Shown here piece after piece: positions 52,950-61,679 of a DNA stretch of 64,000 nt. Under the pieces are notes generated by a model that was given only the letters and a program-made list of their open reading frames with translations, did no database searches and was not told the origin of the DNA. The DNA is from Stappia sp. BW2 (lineage in GTDB: Bacteria; Pseudomonadota; Alphaproteobacteria; Rhizobiales; Stappiaceae). The stretch's first letter is position 1. Each line of letters starts with the position of its first letter. The stretch lies in contig NZ_VIRG01000066.1 in the NCBI RefSeq assembly GCF_008107695.1, positions 62,001 through 126,000 of the forward strand. The letters run 5' to 3'. Both the position numbers and the translations under genes were made by a program.

Positions 52950-53629
52950 TGGTTGTTTCCTTCACTGTCCGCTTTGGCTTCGCCGTTGCTGGACCGGATG
53001 ACATCACCAAGGATCGACACGCGCCGACTTACGTCCGCAGGCGTTTCAGGATCCTCTTCAATTGCTGAAATCCAATTTTTGGCAGTCTCGATATCGCCTG
53101 ACTTCCAGGCACTTAGAGCGAGAAGTTCACGTGCCGCTGCACGGAACGGACCGGCATCACCGGTCAGTTTCTCGATCCGGTCGGCGATATCGCCATAGGA
53201 TTGGGTATCGACGGCAAGGTAAGCGGCGCGCAAGGCCGCGACATCCCGCAGGGCTTCCATGATGCTGCTGTCGCGTGACATGGCATCGAACTCTGCGAGT
53301 GCTTCTTCAGTCTTGCCGGAATTGGACAGATCGGTGGCCTGGCGCAGTCTCGAAAGAGCGGGGTATCCGCCCAGAGCATCGTCCAGTTCTCCGTAGAGAG
53401 CTGCTGCTTCTTCGTAGTTCTGGGCTTCGGACAGCTTCACGGCTTCGAAGAACTTATCGCCCGCGGTCTGTGACTGCTGTTCCTGCCAGTAGAGCCAGCC
53501 GCGATAGCCGCCGGTGCCTACAACGATCAAGACCGCAACGCCAAGCACCCACGGACCGAACCGGTCCCAAAGCCGACGGTATTTCTCCTGGCGGATATCT
53601 TCATCGACTTCACGAAAAATGTCAGACAT
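52946..53629 (-). CDS. YfgM-like membrane-anchored TPR protein
   Basis: The 227-residue protein has a short cytoplasmic N-terminus (DIFREVDEDIRQEKYRRLWD), one membrane helix (about 25-45, WVLGVAVLIVVGTGGYRGWL) and a periplasmic helical-repeat domain (AGDKFFEAVKLSEAQNYEEA, SGKTEEALAEFDAMS). This matches the DUF2133/TPR_21 family of YfgM, an accessory of the SecYEG translocon. The neighbouring bamB and der genes support this. AGGA lies upstream of the start. Confidence 0.88.
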   Translation of the reverse strand: MSDIFREVDEDIRQEKYRRLWDRFGPWVLGVAVLIVVGTGGYRGWLYWQEQQSQTAGDKFFEAVKLSEAQNYEEAAALYGELDDALGGYPALSRLRQATDLSNSGKTEEALAEFDAMSRDSSIMEALRDVAALRAAYLAVDTQSYGDIADRIEKLTGDAGPFRAAARELLALSAWKSGDIETAKNWISAIEEDPETPADVSRRVSILGDVIRSSNGEAKADSEGNNQ

Positions 53630-53737
53630 GCGTGTCTATTTCCTGCATTCACTTCTGCGGCCCGGCACGTCTGGCCGAGCGTGGCCCCTTCATGAGTGGC
53701 GCACATTATCCATTTGATCCGGCTCGGGCAATTCCCT

Positions 53738-53799
53738 GAAGGGGCTTTAAACGGCCCTTCGTGGCGCAAGTGGGGCAATCCGGCAGGAAATGCCGGATT
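53738..53799 (-). other. Two hairpins after the NnrU-family gene
   Basis: AATCCGGCA (53777-53785) pairs perfectly with TGCCGGATT (53791-53799) over GGAAA/TTTCC, and GAAGGG (53738-53743) pairs with CCCTTC (53755-53760). On the minus strand they follow the NnrU stop by 31 bases, but without a long T-run. Confidence 0.4.
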
Positions 53800-53830
53800 T
53801 CTAACGTAATTTCAAGCACTGCGGCGGCTA

Positions 53831-54415
53831 TCACATCACCGGTACGCCGATCAACAGCGCGTGCAGTTTCCAGACGAACAGTCCGTAGAGAACGAGACCC
53901 AGCAGAATCACAACAACGTCGGCGTATTTTCCAGGCTTTGCCGACGCCAATGCACCGATCTGCCCTGCCCCCGGCCCACGGCGCTTGACCGAAATCCGGT
54001 CGGCCACTGCCCAGGCAAGAAAACTGCCGAAAAGAAGCACCGACGCCAGATCCCCGTTGGCGAGCAAGTGAGCAAACGCCCACAGCTTAACCGCCACCAG
54101 CATCGGATGTTTCATGACCGTCTTGATCCGGGAAGGCACATAGGCCGCCACCAGGAAAATGAACACGGGCACCATCAAAAGCATGGTGACGTGACGCAGC
54201 CAGAACGGCGGGTCATAGAGCAGCGGAGGCCCCTGGAAGCGGGCCGCACCATAGCCAAAGACGATCAGGCCCAGACCAACGAACGACAAGAGCGTGTAAA
54301 GCCCCTTGTAGGGGACCTCGCCAAGCCCGGAGACCAGCCGGTTGCGCGTTGCCGGAAACATCGGCAGCGTGTGAATTCCCAAAAACAGCACCAGGCCGGC
54401 GATCAACAAGGCCAT
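53831..54415 (-). CDS. NnrU-family integral membrane protein
   Basis: The 194-residue protein has about six membrane helices and the NnrU family pattern: MALLIAGLVLFLGIHTLPMF, RNRLVSGLGEVPYKGLYTLL, TVMKHPMLVAVKLWAFAHLLANGDLASVLLFGSF and AWAVADRISVKRR. NnrU was named from nitric oxide/nitrite metabolism genes in Rhodobacter, though no denitrification gene is near, so the name says little about its role here. ATG 54415 follows GGGAGAGCGGGT; the GTG at 54439 has none. Confidence 0.88.
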   Translation of the reverse strand: MALLIAGLVLFLGIHTLPMFPATRNRLVSGLGEVPYKGLYTLLSFVGLGLIVFGYGAARFQGPPLLYDPPFWLRHVTMLLMVPVFIFLVAAYVPSRIKTVMKHPMLVAVKLWAFAHLLANGDLASVLLFGSFLAWAVADRISVKRRGPGAGQIGALASAKPGKYADVVVILLGLVLYGLFVWKLHALLIGVPVM

Positions 54416-54516
54416 ACCCGCTCTCCCTCTTTTGCCCACAGACGGGCGTTCGCCCTCGATATCCAGGCGTCCCTCGCCGCGAAGATAGGAGGCTGACGAA
54501 GCCGCCGCAACCGGCT

Positions 54517-55656
54517 TCAGGCAAGCAACTTGCCTGCCTCTGCGGCCCCAAGGGCTTGCGGGCGGCTGGCCTGATACTCAATGCCCACGAAAGTTCCTGT
54601 TTCGGCCGATTTCAGAATGGACACCATGACATCAACCGCGTGCTGGGCCCGTTCGAGAGAACAGCGGAACTCGCCCTCGTCATCCTTGAGGATCGACTGG
54701 ACCATATCAGCCAGACCTGCCGAGCGGTAGTTGGCGCGCGGCGTGCCGTTGTCATTGACATTCGCCGATCCGAAGGGATGCATCTCGCCATCGAGTGGCC
54801 TTGATGTTCCGTCTTCGGCAGCCAGACTTACCTCCCCGCCGAAAAAATTCGGATCCGCAAGAAAGAGAGAGCCCCTGGTTCCATAAAGCTCCATCGGCTG
54901 GTGCTTGTGTGCCAGAACATCCCAACTGGCCGTCAGCGTCACCTTGGCACCTGTCTGGAATTCCAGGATGGCATGGATCGTGGTCGGGGTGGTGACGTCG
55001 ATCTTTTCGCCTTTTCGAGCACCACTCCCAATCGTTCTGGTCTTGAACGGCATGCCCGCCATGGCGCACACGCGCTTGACCGGACCGATCAGATTGAGAA
55101 GTGCAGCGATATAATACGGTCCGAGATCGAGGATCGGGCCGCCACCGGGTTTGTAGAAAAAATCGGGATTGGGGTGCCAGTGCTCCATGCCGTGGCTCAT
55201 GACATGACATGTTCCACCGACGATCTCGCCAACCAGCCCCTCGTCCACCGCCTTGCGGGCAATCTGATGCGCCCCGCCCAGAAACGTATCCGGCGCGCAT
55301 CCGACCTTGAGGTGTTTCTTGCGGGCGATATCAGCAAGCGCCTGTCCGTCCTTGATCGACAAGGCCAGTGGTTTTTCGGAATAGACGTGTTTGCCGTGCG
55401 CCAGAATTTCGTGGGACACAAGATAATGGGCATCAGGAACGGTGAGATTGACGATCAGATCAATGTCATCAGCAAGAAGCAGATCGTGCACGGTGAGTGC
55501 ACGCACGCCATATTGAGACCCACGTGCTTCCGCTGCGTCGCGGTTCAAATCCGCACAGGCCCTGATTTCAAGGCCGTTGAACCTCGGCGCCAGCTCAAAG
55601 TAGGTCTTTGAGATAGTGCCGCATCCGATAATTCCGATGCCCAAACTGTCTGCCAT
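54517..55656 (-). CDS. Gfo/Idh/MocA-family oxidoreductase
   Basis: The 379-residue protein has an N-terminal NAD(P)-binding Rossmann domain (GIGIIGCGTISKTYFELAPR) and a C-terminal alpha/beta substrate domain. YSEKPLALS is the classic E-K-P motif with the catalytic lysine, and DLGPYYIAALLNLIGPVKRV is typical of the family. Members oxidise or reduce sugars and inositols. The ATG at 55656 has GGGAG six bases upstream, whereas 55662 is too close. No sugar transporter or regulator adjoins it, so the substrate is open. Confidence 0.92.
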   Translation of the reverse strand: MADSLGIGIIGCGTISKTYFELAPRFNGLEIRACADLNRDAAEARGSQYGVRALTVHDLLLADDIDLIVNLTVPDAHYLVSHEILAHGKHVYSEKPLALSIKDGQALADIARKKHLKVGCAPDTFLGGAHQIARKAVDEGLVGEIVGGTCHVMSHGMEHWHPNPDFFYKPGGGPILDLGPYYIAALLNLIGPVKRVCAMAGMPFKTRTIGSGARKGEKIDVTTPTTIHAILEFQTGAKVTLTASWDVLAHKHQPMELYGTRGSLFLADPNFFGGEVSLAAEDGTSRPLDGEMHPFGSANVNDNGTPRANYRSAGLADMVQSILKDDEGEFRCSLERAQHAVDVMVSILKSAETGTFVGIEYQASRPQALGAAEAGKLLA

Positions 55657-55742
55657 GAACATCTCCCAAGAATCGATGCAGACATCCTAGGGCAAAGACC
55701 GTGTCCAGGAAATCGACTGGATGCCGGGACGTGCGGCGCGGA

Positions 55743-56150
55743 TCAATTCGGTACGGCGCACTGCCTGCAAGTGCCGCGCAGTTCGATAGTCGTCCGGGAC
55801 AGCTGAAAGCCTTCGCTCTTTGTCCAGTCCCTTAGCAGGGACATGGCCTTGTCCGGCGTAAACTCACTGACGACACCACATTTTTCGCAGATGGCGAAAG
55901 CTGCCGTGCCATGGCTTGAGCAGCCCTTGTGCGAACAGGCGACGAAAGCATTCAGGCTTTCCAAGCGGTGGACCATTCCGTATTCCACCAGCTTGTCGAG
56001 TGCCCGGTAGACCTGGAGCGGCGCACGGAACCCGCTGTCGCGCAACAGATCCAGAATCGCATAAGCCGTCAGAGGTCCGCCAGCGTCCGACAATGAGCCG
56101 AACACCAGGGCCTGGTTCTTGGTCAGGTCGGGATGTGTCTCAACGCTCAC
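55743..56150 (-). CDS. zur: Zinc-uptake regulator Zur (Fur family)
   Basis: The 135-residue Fur-family repressor has a winged-helix N-terminus (ALVFGSLSDAGGPLTAYAIL, APLQVYRALDKLVEYGMVHR) and the dimerisation domain with structural zinc Cys pairs, CEKCG and CRQC. The cysteine pattern and co-location with znuB and znuC identify it as Zur rather than Fur or Mur. It overlaps znuB by four bases (ATGA), so it is co-expressed with the transporter and likely represses the whole unit when zinc is sufficient. Confidence 0.93.
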   Translation of the reverse strand: MSVETHPDLTKNQALVFGSLSDAGGPLTAYAILDLLRDSGFRAPLQVYRALDKLVEYGMVHRLESLNAFVACSHKGCSSHGTAAFAICEKCGVVSEFTPDKAMSLLRDWTKSEGFQLSRTTIELRGTCRQCAVPN

Positions 56151-56974
56151 GGACGATCTCCTTTCGTACTTGATGTCACCCTTCTCACGATTTGCACACC
56201 CGGGACAAGGCTGACGACAAAAAGCGCCATTGCCGCAACGACAATGGAGGGCCCCGACGGCGTATCGTAGTTCAGTGAACTGTAGAGCCCGCCGACGACG
56301 GCGGCAGCTCCGATCAAGGCGGCGATGACGGCCATCTGCTCCGGTGATGCTGAAAAGCGGCGCGCGGTAGCAGCCGGAATAATCAAAAGCGCGGTGATCA
56401 GCAGCGCCCCTATGATCTTGAGCGAGATGGCGATGACGATGGCCGTCAGCAGCGTGAAGATGAGCTCTGTGTGTTCGGGCTTAAGGCCCTCCCCCGCGGC
56501 AAGGTCGGGGCTGACGGTTGCGGCGAACAGGCGGCGCCAGATGATCACCAGAACGGCAAGCACCAGCGCGCCGCCGCCGTAGATCATGGCAATGTCCAAA
56601 GGTGTTACAGCCAGAATGTCGCCAAACAGCAAGCCCAGCAAATCGACCCGCACCCAGGTCATGAAGGCAAGGCACACCAGGCCCAGAGCCAGCGCGGAAT
56701 GGGACAACAGGCCAAGCAACGCGTCGGAAGAAAGCGTATCGCTGCGCCGCAGGGCCATCAGCACGATTGCAAGAAGGATCGAAACGGCTCCAACCGCCAG
56801 GGTGGTGTTGACGTTGAGGAGCAGCGACAGGGCCACTCCCAGCAGAGCCGCATGGGACAGTGTATCGCCGAAGTAGGCCATTCGCCGCCAGATGATGAAA
56901 CAGCCAAGAGGACCGGCAACAAGGGCTACACCAATGCCGGCGATCAGCGCACGGGTGAAAAAATCATCCAGCAT
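56147..56974 (-). CDS. znuB: Zinc ABC transporter permease ZnuB
   Basis: The 275-residue protein has about eight membrane helices and the ABC-3 family pattern: FIIWRRMAYFGDTLSHAALL, LRRSDTLSSDALLGLLSHSA and IIGALLITALLIIPAATARR. The start at 56974 (MLDDFFTRALIAGIGVALVA) matches the family and overlaps the end of znuC by 11 bases; the longer frame reads antisense-free but unrelated sequence within znuC. It moves Zn2+ into the cytoplasm together with ZnuC. Confidence 0.95.
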   Translation of the reverse strand: MLDDFFTRALIAGIGVALVAGPLGCFIIWRRMAYFGDTLSHAALLGVALSLLLNVNTTLAVGAVSILLAIVLMALRRSDTLSSDALLGLLSHSALALGLVCLAFMTWVRVDLLGLLFGDILAVTPLDIAMIYGGGALVLAVLVIIWRRLFAATVSPDLAAGEGLKPEHTELIFTLLTAIVIAISLKIIGALLITALLIIPAATARRFSASPEQMAVIAALIGAAAVVGGLYSSLNYDTPSGPSIVVAAMALFVVSLVPGVQIVRRVTSSTKGDRP

Positions 56975-57809
56975 TTCGAATGCCGCCCTCTTTTTCCGCC
57001 GACGCGTCGCCGTGCGAAGGGTGATGGTGCTCGCCAGAACAGGAGGAACACTCGGAACCATCGGCGTGACGCACTTTTCCGTCGGGCAGATGCACATGGT
57101 CGTGATGGTGTTCGTACACCGCAATCGCTGCATTGCGCCGGTTGCCGAACAGCGCATGATACCGGTCGTCGCGGCTGACATCCGAGGGTGTCCCACGGCA
57201 GCAGACATGGCCGTTGAGGCAAATGACCTGATCCGCCGCCGCCATCACCACATGAAGATCGTGCGAGATCATTAGAATGCCGCAGCCGAGCGTTTTGCGG
57301 ATTTCGGAAATGAGATCGTAAATCGCGATCTCGCCGGCATAATCCACACCTTGCACCGGTTCGTCCAACACCAGCAGGCCGGGATTGCGGGCAATCGCAC
57401 GTGCCAGCATGACGCGCTGCATTTCTCCGCCGGAGAGCGTGCGCATCTGCGATGTCATCAGCCTTTCGGCACCCGTGCGGGCCAGCGCCGCGCGGCACTC
57501 GGCGTCTGACAAGGAATTGGTGAGACGCATGAACCGGGCAACTGTCAGCGGCAAAGTCCAGTCTATGGCGAGTTTCTGGGGCACATAGCTGACTGTCAGA
57601 CCGGGTTTGCGGTCAGCGCGGCCTTCGCTCGGGTTCAGGATACCGAGGGCCATTTTGGCCGTGGTCGACTTGCCGGAGCCGTTGGGGCCGATCAGCGTCA
57701 CGATTTCACCGGGCGAGACTGAAAGATCAACACCGCGCACGAGCCAATCACCGCCCTTGCGAATGCCGGCACGGTCCAGCTGAACAAGCCTGGTGTCTGA
57801 ATTTGTCAT
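56964..57809 (-). CDS. znuC: Zinc ABC transporter ATPase ZnuC, with His-rich tail
   Basis: The 281-residue ATPase has Walker A TLIGPNGSGKSTTAK, Q-loop VPQKL, signature LSGGEMQRVMLA, Walker B LLVLDEPVQGVDY and the H-loop SHDLHVV. The last 50 residues are rich in His, Asp and Cys (YEHHHDHVHLPDG, SECSSCSGEHHHPSHGD), a likely zinc-binding extension in the cytoplasm, as seen in several ZnuC proteins. The periplasmic binding-protein gene znuA, usually divergent, is absent next to it. Confidence 0.95.
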   Translation of the reverse strand: MTNSDTRLVQLDRAGIRKGGDWLVRGVDLSVSPGEIVTLIGPNGSGKSTTAKMALGILNPSEGRADRKPGLTVSYVPQKLAIDWTLPLTVARFMRLTNSLSDAECRAALARTGAERLMTSQMRTLSGGEMQRVMLARAIARNPGLLVLDEPVQGVDYAGEIAIYDLISEIRKTLGCGILMISHDLHVVMAAADQVICLNGHVCCRGTPSDVSRDDRYHALFGNRRNAAIAVYEHHHDHVHLPDGKVRHADGSECSSCSGEHHHPSHGDASAEKEGGIRNAG

Positions 57810-57853
57810 AGTCCTGAAAGCCTGCTGCGCTCAATGGGAACCAACGCCCCGGC

Positions 57854-57871
57854 GTTACGTTATTACGTATG
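57854..57871. promoter_or_regulatory. Candidate Zur box upstream of znuC
   Basis: GTTACGTTATTACGTATG contains the perfect inverted repeat TACGT-TATT-ACGTA and resembles the alphaproteobacterial Zur consensus GTnATGTnATAACATnAC. It is 45 bases upstream of the znuC start, a good repressor position. Confidence 0.55.
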
Positions 57872-57981
57872 TAGCGTTCAAGCCACTTGCTTGCAACTTG
57901 TCCCTCGGCTGAATATCACTCAGTGCAAGCGTGATTTGCCCGCGAGAGCCTCATTTACAGAAGCAGCACAGGAACCAAAAC

Positions 57982-59382
57982 ATGATTTTCCCTTGTATTT
58001 TGTCTGGCGGTGTCGGTTCGCGGCTGTGGCCGCTGTCACGCACCGACCGGCCAAAACAGTTTTTGCCACTTTTTGGCGGGGAAAGTCTCTTTCAGAAGAC
58101 CTGCAAGCGGGTCAACCATCCTGATTTTGCCGCTCCCATAGTTATCGGCAGCAACGCGCACCGTTTTCTCATCGGGGAACAGCTCAACGAACTTGGACTG
58201 GAAGCCCTGTCAATCCTGCTGGAACCGGTCGGACGCAACACCGCCCCGCCTGCCCTGATCGCCGCTCTGATCGCCGCTGAAACGGCCCCCGACGCCCTTA
58301 TCCTGCTTCTGCCGTCCGACCATCTGATCCGCAAGGAAGATGTCTTCCTGCAGGCCGTCCAGCAGGCCCAGGAAGCAGCCCGGGCGGGCAAGATCGTTAC
58401 CTTCGGCATTCAGCCCAGCGAAGCCAACACCGGCTACGGCTATATCAAAGTGGCGGGCGGATCGGAGCCCGTGAGGCCAGTGGAGGCCTTCGTCGAAAAG
58501 CCAGATCAGGAGCGGGCCGATGCCTTCCTGGAGGATGGCAGTTACGTCTGGAACGCCGGCATCTTTCTTTATGCGGCCACGACCATGGTCGACGCTTTCA
58601 AGCAGCACCAGCCGGACCTCTACGAGCAAATCGTCGACGTCATGAAGACACGGCACGGAGATCTCGATTTCACCCGGCTTGACCAGGAAGCCTTCGAAGC
58701 GATGGATAATATTTCCATTGACTACGCGATCATGGAAAAGGCCGACAACGTTGTTTGCGCCCCGGTTTCACCGCAATGGGACGACCTGGGGTCCTGGTCT
58801 GCCATCTGGACGGTGCTGGACAAGGATGCCCAGGGCAATGCCGGACTGGGTGATGCACGCTTTCTCGACAGCGACAATTGCCTGGCCTACGCCGAACGCG
58901 GCCTTGTGTCCGTCATCGGGCTTGAAGACGTGATGGTGATCGCAACCACCGACAGCGTCCTTGTTGCCCACAAGGACAACGCTCAGGACGTCAAGACCGT
59001 GGTGGAACAGCTTAAGGCGGAAGGCAGGCACGAGGTTGACCGGCATCCACGGTCCTACCGCCCGTGGGGCTACACGGAACGGATCAACGCCGGAGACCGT
59101 TTTGCCGTGCAGTCCATGATGATCAAGCCAGGCAAGAGGCTGAGCCTGCAAAGTCACCTTCACCGGACAGAGCACTGGGTGGTGGTGTCTGGTACACTCG
59201 AAATCACGATCAACGGAGAAACCAGGCTGCTGAGTGAAAACCAGTCCGCCTATGTGCCCCTCGGGGCGCGACACACGCTGCATAATCCAGGCAAGATCCC
59301 GGTACGGATGATCGAGGTGCAGTCCGGAACCTATTTGCAGGAAGACGATATCCGGCGCCATTCGGAAACATCACAAACTTAG
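57982..59382 (+). CDS. Mannose-1-phosphate guanylyltransferase / mannose-6-phosphate isomerase
   Basis: The bifunctional 466-residue enzyme makes GDP-mannose. The N-terminal nucleotidyltransferase has GGVGSRLWPLSRTDRPKQFL, KPDQERADAFL and YVWNAGIFLY. The C-terminal cupin domain (about 350-466) is the type II phosphomannose isomerase with RPWGYTERINAGDRFAVQSM, LQSHLHRTEHWVVVSGT and VPLGARHTLHNPGKIPV. This is the ManC/XanB/AlgA family. It starts at ATG 57982 after AGGAACC. No polysaccharide cluster adjoins it. Confidence 0.93.
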   Translation: MIFPCILSGGVGSRLWPLSRTDRPKQFLPLFGGESLFQKTCKRVNHPDFAAPIVIGSNAHRFLIGEQLNELGLEALSILLEPVGRNTAPPALIAALIAAETAPDALILLLPSDHLIRKEDVFLQAVQQAQEAARAGKIVTFGIQPSEANTGYGYIKVAGGSEPVRPVEAFVEKPDQERADAFLEDGSYVWNAGIFLYAATTMVDAFKQHQPDLYEQIVDVMKTRHGDLDFTRLDQEAFEAMDNISIDYAIMEKADNVVCAPVSPQWDDLGSWSAIWTVLDKDAQGNAGLGDARFLDSDNCLAYAERGLVSVIGLEDVMVIATTDSVLVAHKDNAQDVKTVVEQLKAEGRHEVDRHPRSYRPWGYTERINAGDRFAVQSMMIKPGKRLSLQSHLHRTEHWVVVSGTLEITINGETRLLSENQSAYVPLGARHTLHNPGKIPVRMIEVQSGTYLQEDDIRRHSETSQT

Positions 59383-59501
59383 CTATTCCTCACATATTTA
59401 CGTGATGTGTCTTTGCCTTGATAAATGCTTTACGGCAAGATTTCATCCAAATCGGACTTTCTCCAAACGCCGTTCTCACTGCCACGGACAGGAATTCACC
59501 C

Positions 59502-60704
59502 ATGCACCATGTCTTCATCTGCGATTATGTCCGCACTCCCATCGGACGCTATGGAGGCATGCTGTCCTCAGTCCGCGCCGACGATCTTGGCGCAATTCCG
59601 ATCAATGCGCTGATGGAGCGCAATCCGGATACGGACTGGGCGGAGGTAGACGACGTTTTTTATGGCTGCGCCAACCAGGCCGGTGAAGACAATCGCAACG
59701 TCGCGCGCATGTCGGCACTGCTGGCTGGTCTGCCAGACACCGTTCCGGGCCTGACACTCAACCGGCTTTGCGGCTCGGGAATGGATGCGGTGATCACTGC
59801 GGCACGGGCAATCAAGGCAGGCGAAATCGATCTGGCCATTGCCGGCGGTGTGGAAAGCATGTCTCGTGCGCCCTTCGTGATGCCGAAGGCCGAGGCAGCC
59901 TATTCCCGGTCAGCTGACATTTTCGACACGACCATCGGCTGGCGGTTCGTCAATCCACTTCTCAAACGCCAGTATGGGATCGATTCCATGCCCGAAACGG
60001 CAGAGAACGTTGCCGAACAGTTTCAGATTTCACGCGAGGACCAGGACGCCTTCGCTCTGCGCAGCCAGCAGCGGGCTGCCGCGGCTCAGAAATCCGGCCG
60101 TTTCGCAGAAGAAATCGTGCCGGTCATGATCCCGCAGCGCAAGGGCGATCCTATCCTGGTGGACAAGGACGAACACCCCAGAACCACAACACTGGAGTCA
60201 CTCGCAGCGTTGAGGACACCGTTCCGGGAAAACGGCTCGGTGACCGCAGGCAACGCCTCGGGCGTGAATGATGGCGCAGCCGCGTTGCTTATTGCCTCTG
60301 AAGCTGCGGTGGAAAAACACAATCTTACGCCGATTGCCCGCGTCGTTGGCGGGGCAACCGCCGGTGTACCACCGCGAATCATGGGCATTGGTCCGGCTCC
60401 GGCGACGCGCAAGCTCTGCGCACGCCTGGGCATTGCGCTACCGGAATTCGACGTGATCGAACTCAACGAGGCCTTCGCCGCACAAGGTATTGCCGTGATG
60501 CGGGACCTTGGTCTGCCCGAGGAAAGCGATATCCTCAATCCGAACGGCGGGGCGATCGCCCTCGGCCATCCGCTGGGGATGTCTGGTGCCAGAATTACCG
60601 GAACAGCGGCACTGGAACTGAAAAAGCGTGGCGGAAACCTGGCGCTTGCGACCATGTGCATCGGTGTCGGTCAGGGCATTGCGCTGGCCCTGGCGGCTGC
60701 CTGA
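59502..60704 (+). CDS. pcaF: 3-oxoadipyl-CoA thiolase (beta-ketoadipate pathway)
   Basis: The 400-residue thiolase cleaves 3-oxoadipyl-CoA to succinyl-CoA and acetyl-CoA, the last step of aromatic degradation. It opens VFICDYVRTPIGRYGGMLSS and continues RADDLGAIPINALMERNP and GCANQAGEDNRNVARM, the hallmark of PcaF/PaaJ rather than general thiolases. Nucleophile Cys90 is in LNRLCGSGMDA, the histidine in GGAIALGHPLGMSGA and the second cysteine in ATMCIGVGQG. No other pca or paa gene is in the window. AGGAA lies upstream of ATG 59502. Confidence 0.92.
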   Translation: MHHVFICDYVRTPIGRYGGMLSSVRADDLGAIPINALMERNPDTDWAEVDDVFYGCANQAGEDNRNVARMSALLAGLPDTVPGLTLNRLCGSGMDAVITAARAIKAGEIDLAIAGGVESMSRAPFVMPKAEAAYSRSADIFDTTIGWRFVNPLLKRQYGIDSMPETAENVAEQFQISREDQDAFALRSQQRAAAAQKSGRFAEEIVPVMIPQRKGDPILVDKDEHPRTTTLESLAALRTPFRENGSVTAGNASGVNDGAAALLIASEAAVEKHNLTPIARVVGGATAGVPPRIMGIGPAPATRKLCARLGIALPEFDVIELNEAFAAQGIAVMRDLGLPEESDILNPNGGAIALGHPLGMSGARITGTAALELKKRGGNLALATMCIGVGQGIALALAAA

Positions 60705-60721
60705 AGCCTTTCGTTTCGAAA

Positions 60722-61141
60722 TCAGATCGATATTGAAACGAGATGGCCCTCTCCCGGACGCGGGTGCGGGCCAGACCTGACCGGGACTGGACGATCTTGG
60801 TCGGTCGGGAGCCCTGTGCGCGAGGAATGTCCCGCCTGCGTCCGCTGCTCCAGCCTGTCATTGACGTCGTCGAGTTGATCGGCCAGCCGCTCGAATAGCA
60901 GACTGGGCATACGCAGCGTCGCAACATAGTAGGAAACAGCCTCATCCGCGGCTTCCCGCAGATCCACTTCACGGATTTCGCGATAGGCATTTTTCGCCAT
61001 CACCTGAAGCTCGACAGCATCTTCAACCAGAGGGCGCGCCAACTCTGCTGCCCTTTGCGGGTTGCTTGCGACCCATAAGGCAGCAGACGCTGAAAGACTT
61101 GTGAAAACAAATATGTGCAAGTTCCGAACCAGAAATCGCAT
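60722..61141 (-). CDS. Small membrane-anchored protein of unknown function
   Basis: This 139-residue protein is not one I recognise. It has an N-terminal hydrophobic segment (about 5-28, LHIFVFTSLSASAALWVAS) and a helical, charged middle with DAVELQVMAKNAYREIREVD and ADEAVSYYVATLRMP. A polar Pro/Arg-rich end follows. TTGGGG precedes the start. An exact CtrA-type box begins 19 bases upstream of the start codon, so the gene may be cell-cycle controlled. It converges on pcaF. Confidence 0.6.
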   Translation of the reverse strand: MRFLVRNLHIFVFTSLSASAALWVASNPQRAAELARPLVEDAVELQVMAKNAYREIREVDLREAADEAVSYYVATLRMPSLLFERLADQLDDVNDRLEQRTQAGHSSRTGLPTDQDRPVPVRSGPHPRPGEGHLVSISI

Positions 61142-61159
61142 TACAACCCCAACAATTGA

Positions 61160-61174
61160 TTAACAAAGCGTTAA
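61160..61174. promoter_or_regulatory. CtrA-type box upstream of the small membrane protein gene
   Basis: TTAACAAAGCGTTAA matches TTAA-N7-TTAA exactly. On the minus strand it ends 19 bases before the start codon at 61141. Confidence 0.6.
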
Positions 61175-61416
61175 ACTACCATTGGTCGTATAAGAAACCT
61201 CAGAGGGCTGCAACCTGACCTTGCAGAAATGACATGTTTTTCGCTGTCGATGGTTAATGGCGGCGTCTGTCGCGGGGACTTGCGCTGGCCTCCTCGATTT
61301 CGTGTCGTTTAATGGCTCAGGAGGCACCGCAGGTCCGTTGATTGCAACTTCAGACGGATGCATCGGGAGCAGAGGAATGAGACCCTGCCCGTTTTTCATG
61401 TAGGTAATTGAATGTA

Positions 61417-61430
61417 TGTAAAATTTTACA
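61417..61430. promoter_or_regulatory. 14-bp palindrome upstream of a small gene
   Basis: TGTAAAATTTTACA is its own reverse complement and sits in an A+T-rich segment upstream of the gene at 61495. It is a candidate operator; no regulator can be named. Confidence 0.4.
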
Positions 61431-61494
61431 AGACGTATTACCGGGGCTTTATACCCTGCGGCTGTATAGCCTCTGCATCAAAACGGAGGATGTC

Positions 61495-61644
61495 ATGATC
61501 GAAAGGACCGGTGAGATGAGGCTCTCATCCCTCGGGATGCTGCTACTTCTAGCAGCTGCGGCCATGACCTTGTTTGCTGATCTTGGATCAAAGCCAACGG
61601 CGTCTGCCAAGACGACGTCAGTCTACCAGCAACTTGCTCATTGA
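61495..61644 (+). CDS. 49-residue hydrophobic small protein
   Basis: The gene has a strong ribosome binding site (GGAGG, eight bases upstream) and encodes 49 residues. After a charged start (MIERTGEMRLSS) comes one hydrophobic helix (LGMLLLLAAAAMTLFADL, about 13-30) and a polar tail ending SVYQQLAH. It may be a small inner-membrane protein, or exported through the helix as a signal anchor. I know no family. It lies convergent to the membrane protein gene at 61680. Confidence 0.6.
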   Translation: MIERTGEMRLSSLGMLLLLAAAAMTLFADLGSKPTASAKTTSVYQQLAH

Positions 61645-61679
61645 CCGTTTACGCAAGGTGTCGAACCGCCTGAAACGGT

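Larger units (their letters stand above)
61142..61494. other. Intergenic region with CtrA box and a second palindrome
   Basis: The 353-base gap contains the CtrA-type box (61160-61174) and the perfect 14-bp palindrome TGTAAAATTTTACA (61417-61430), about 65 bases before the 49-codon gene. Between them I see no gene; a 79-codon minus-strand frame at 61160-61399 lacks any family likeness. Confidence 0.5.

Noticed and set aside
61160..61399. 79-codon minus-strand frame
   Set aside because: No ribosome binding site or family likeness; it overlaps the CtrA-type box and promoter DNA.
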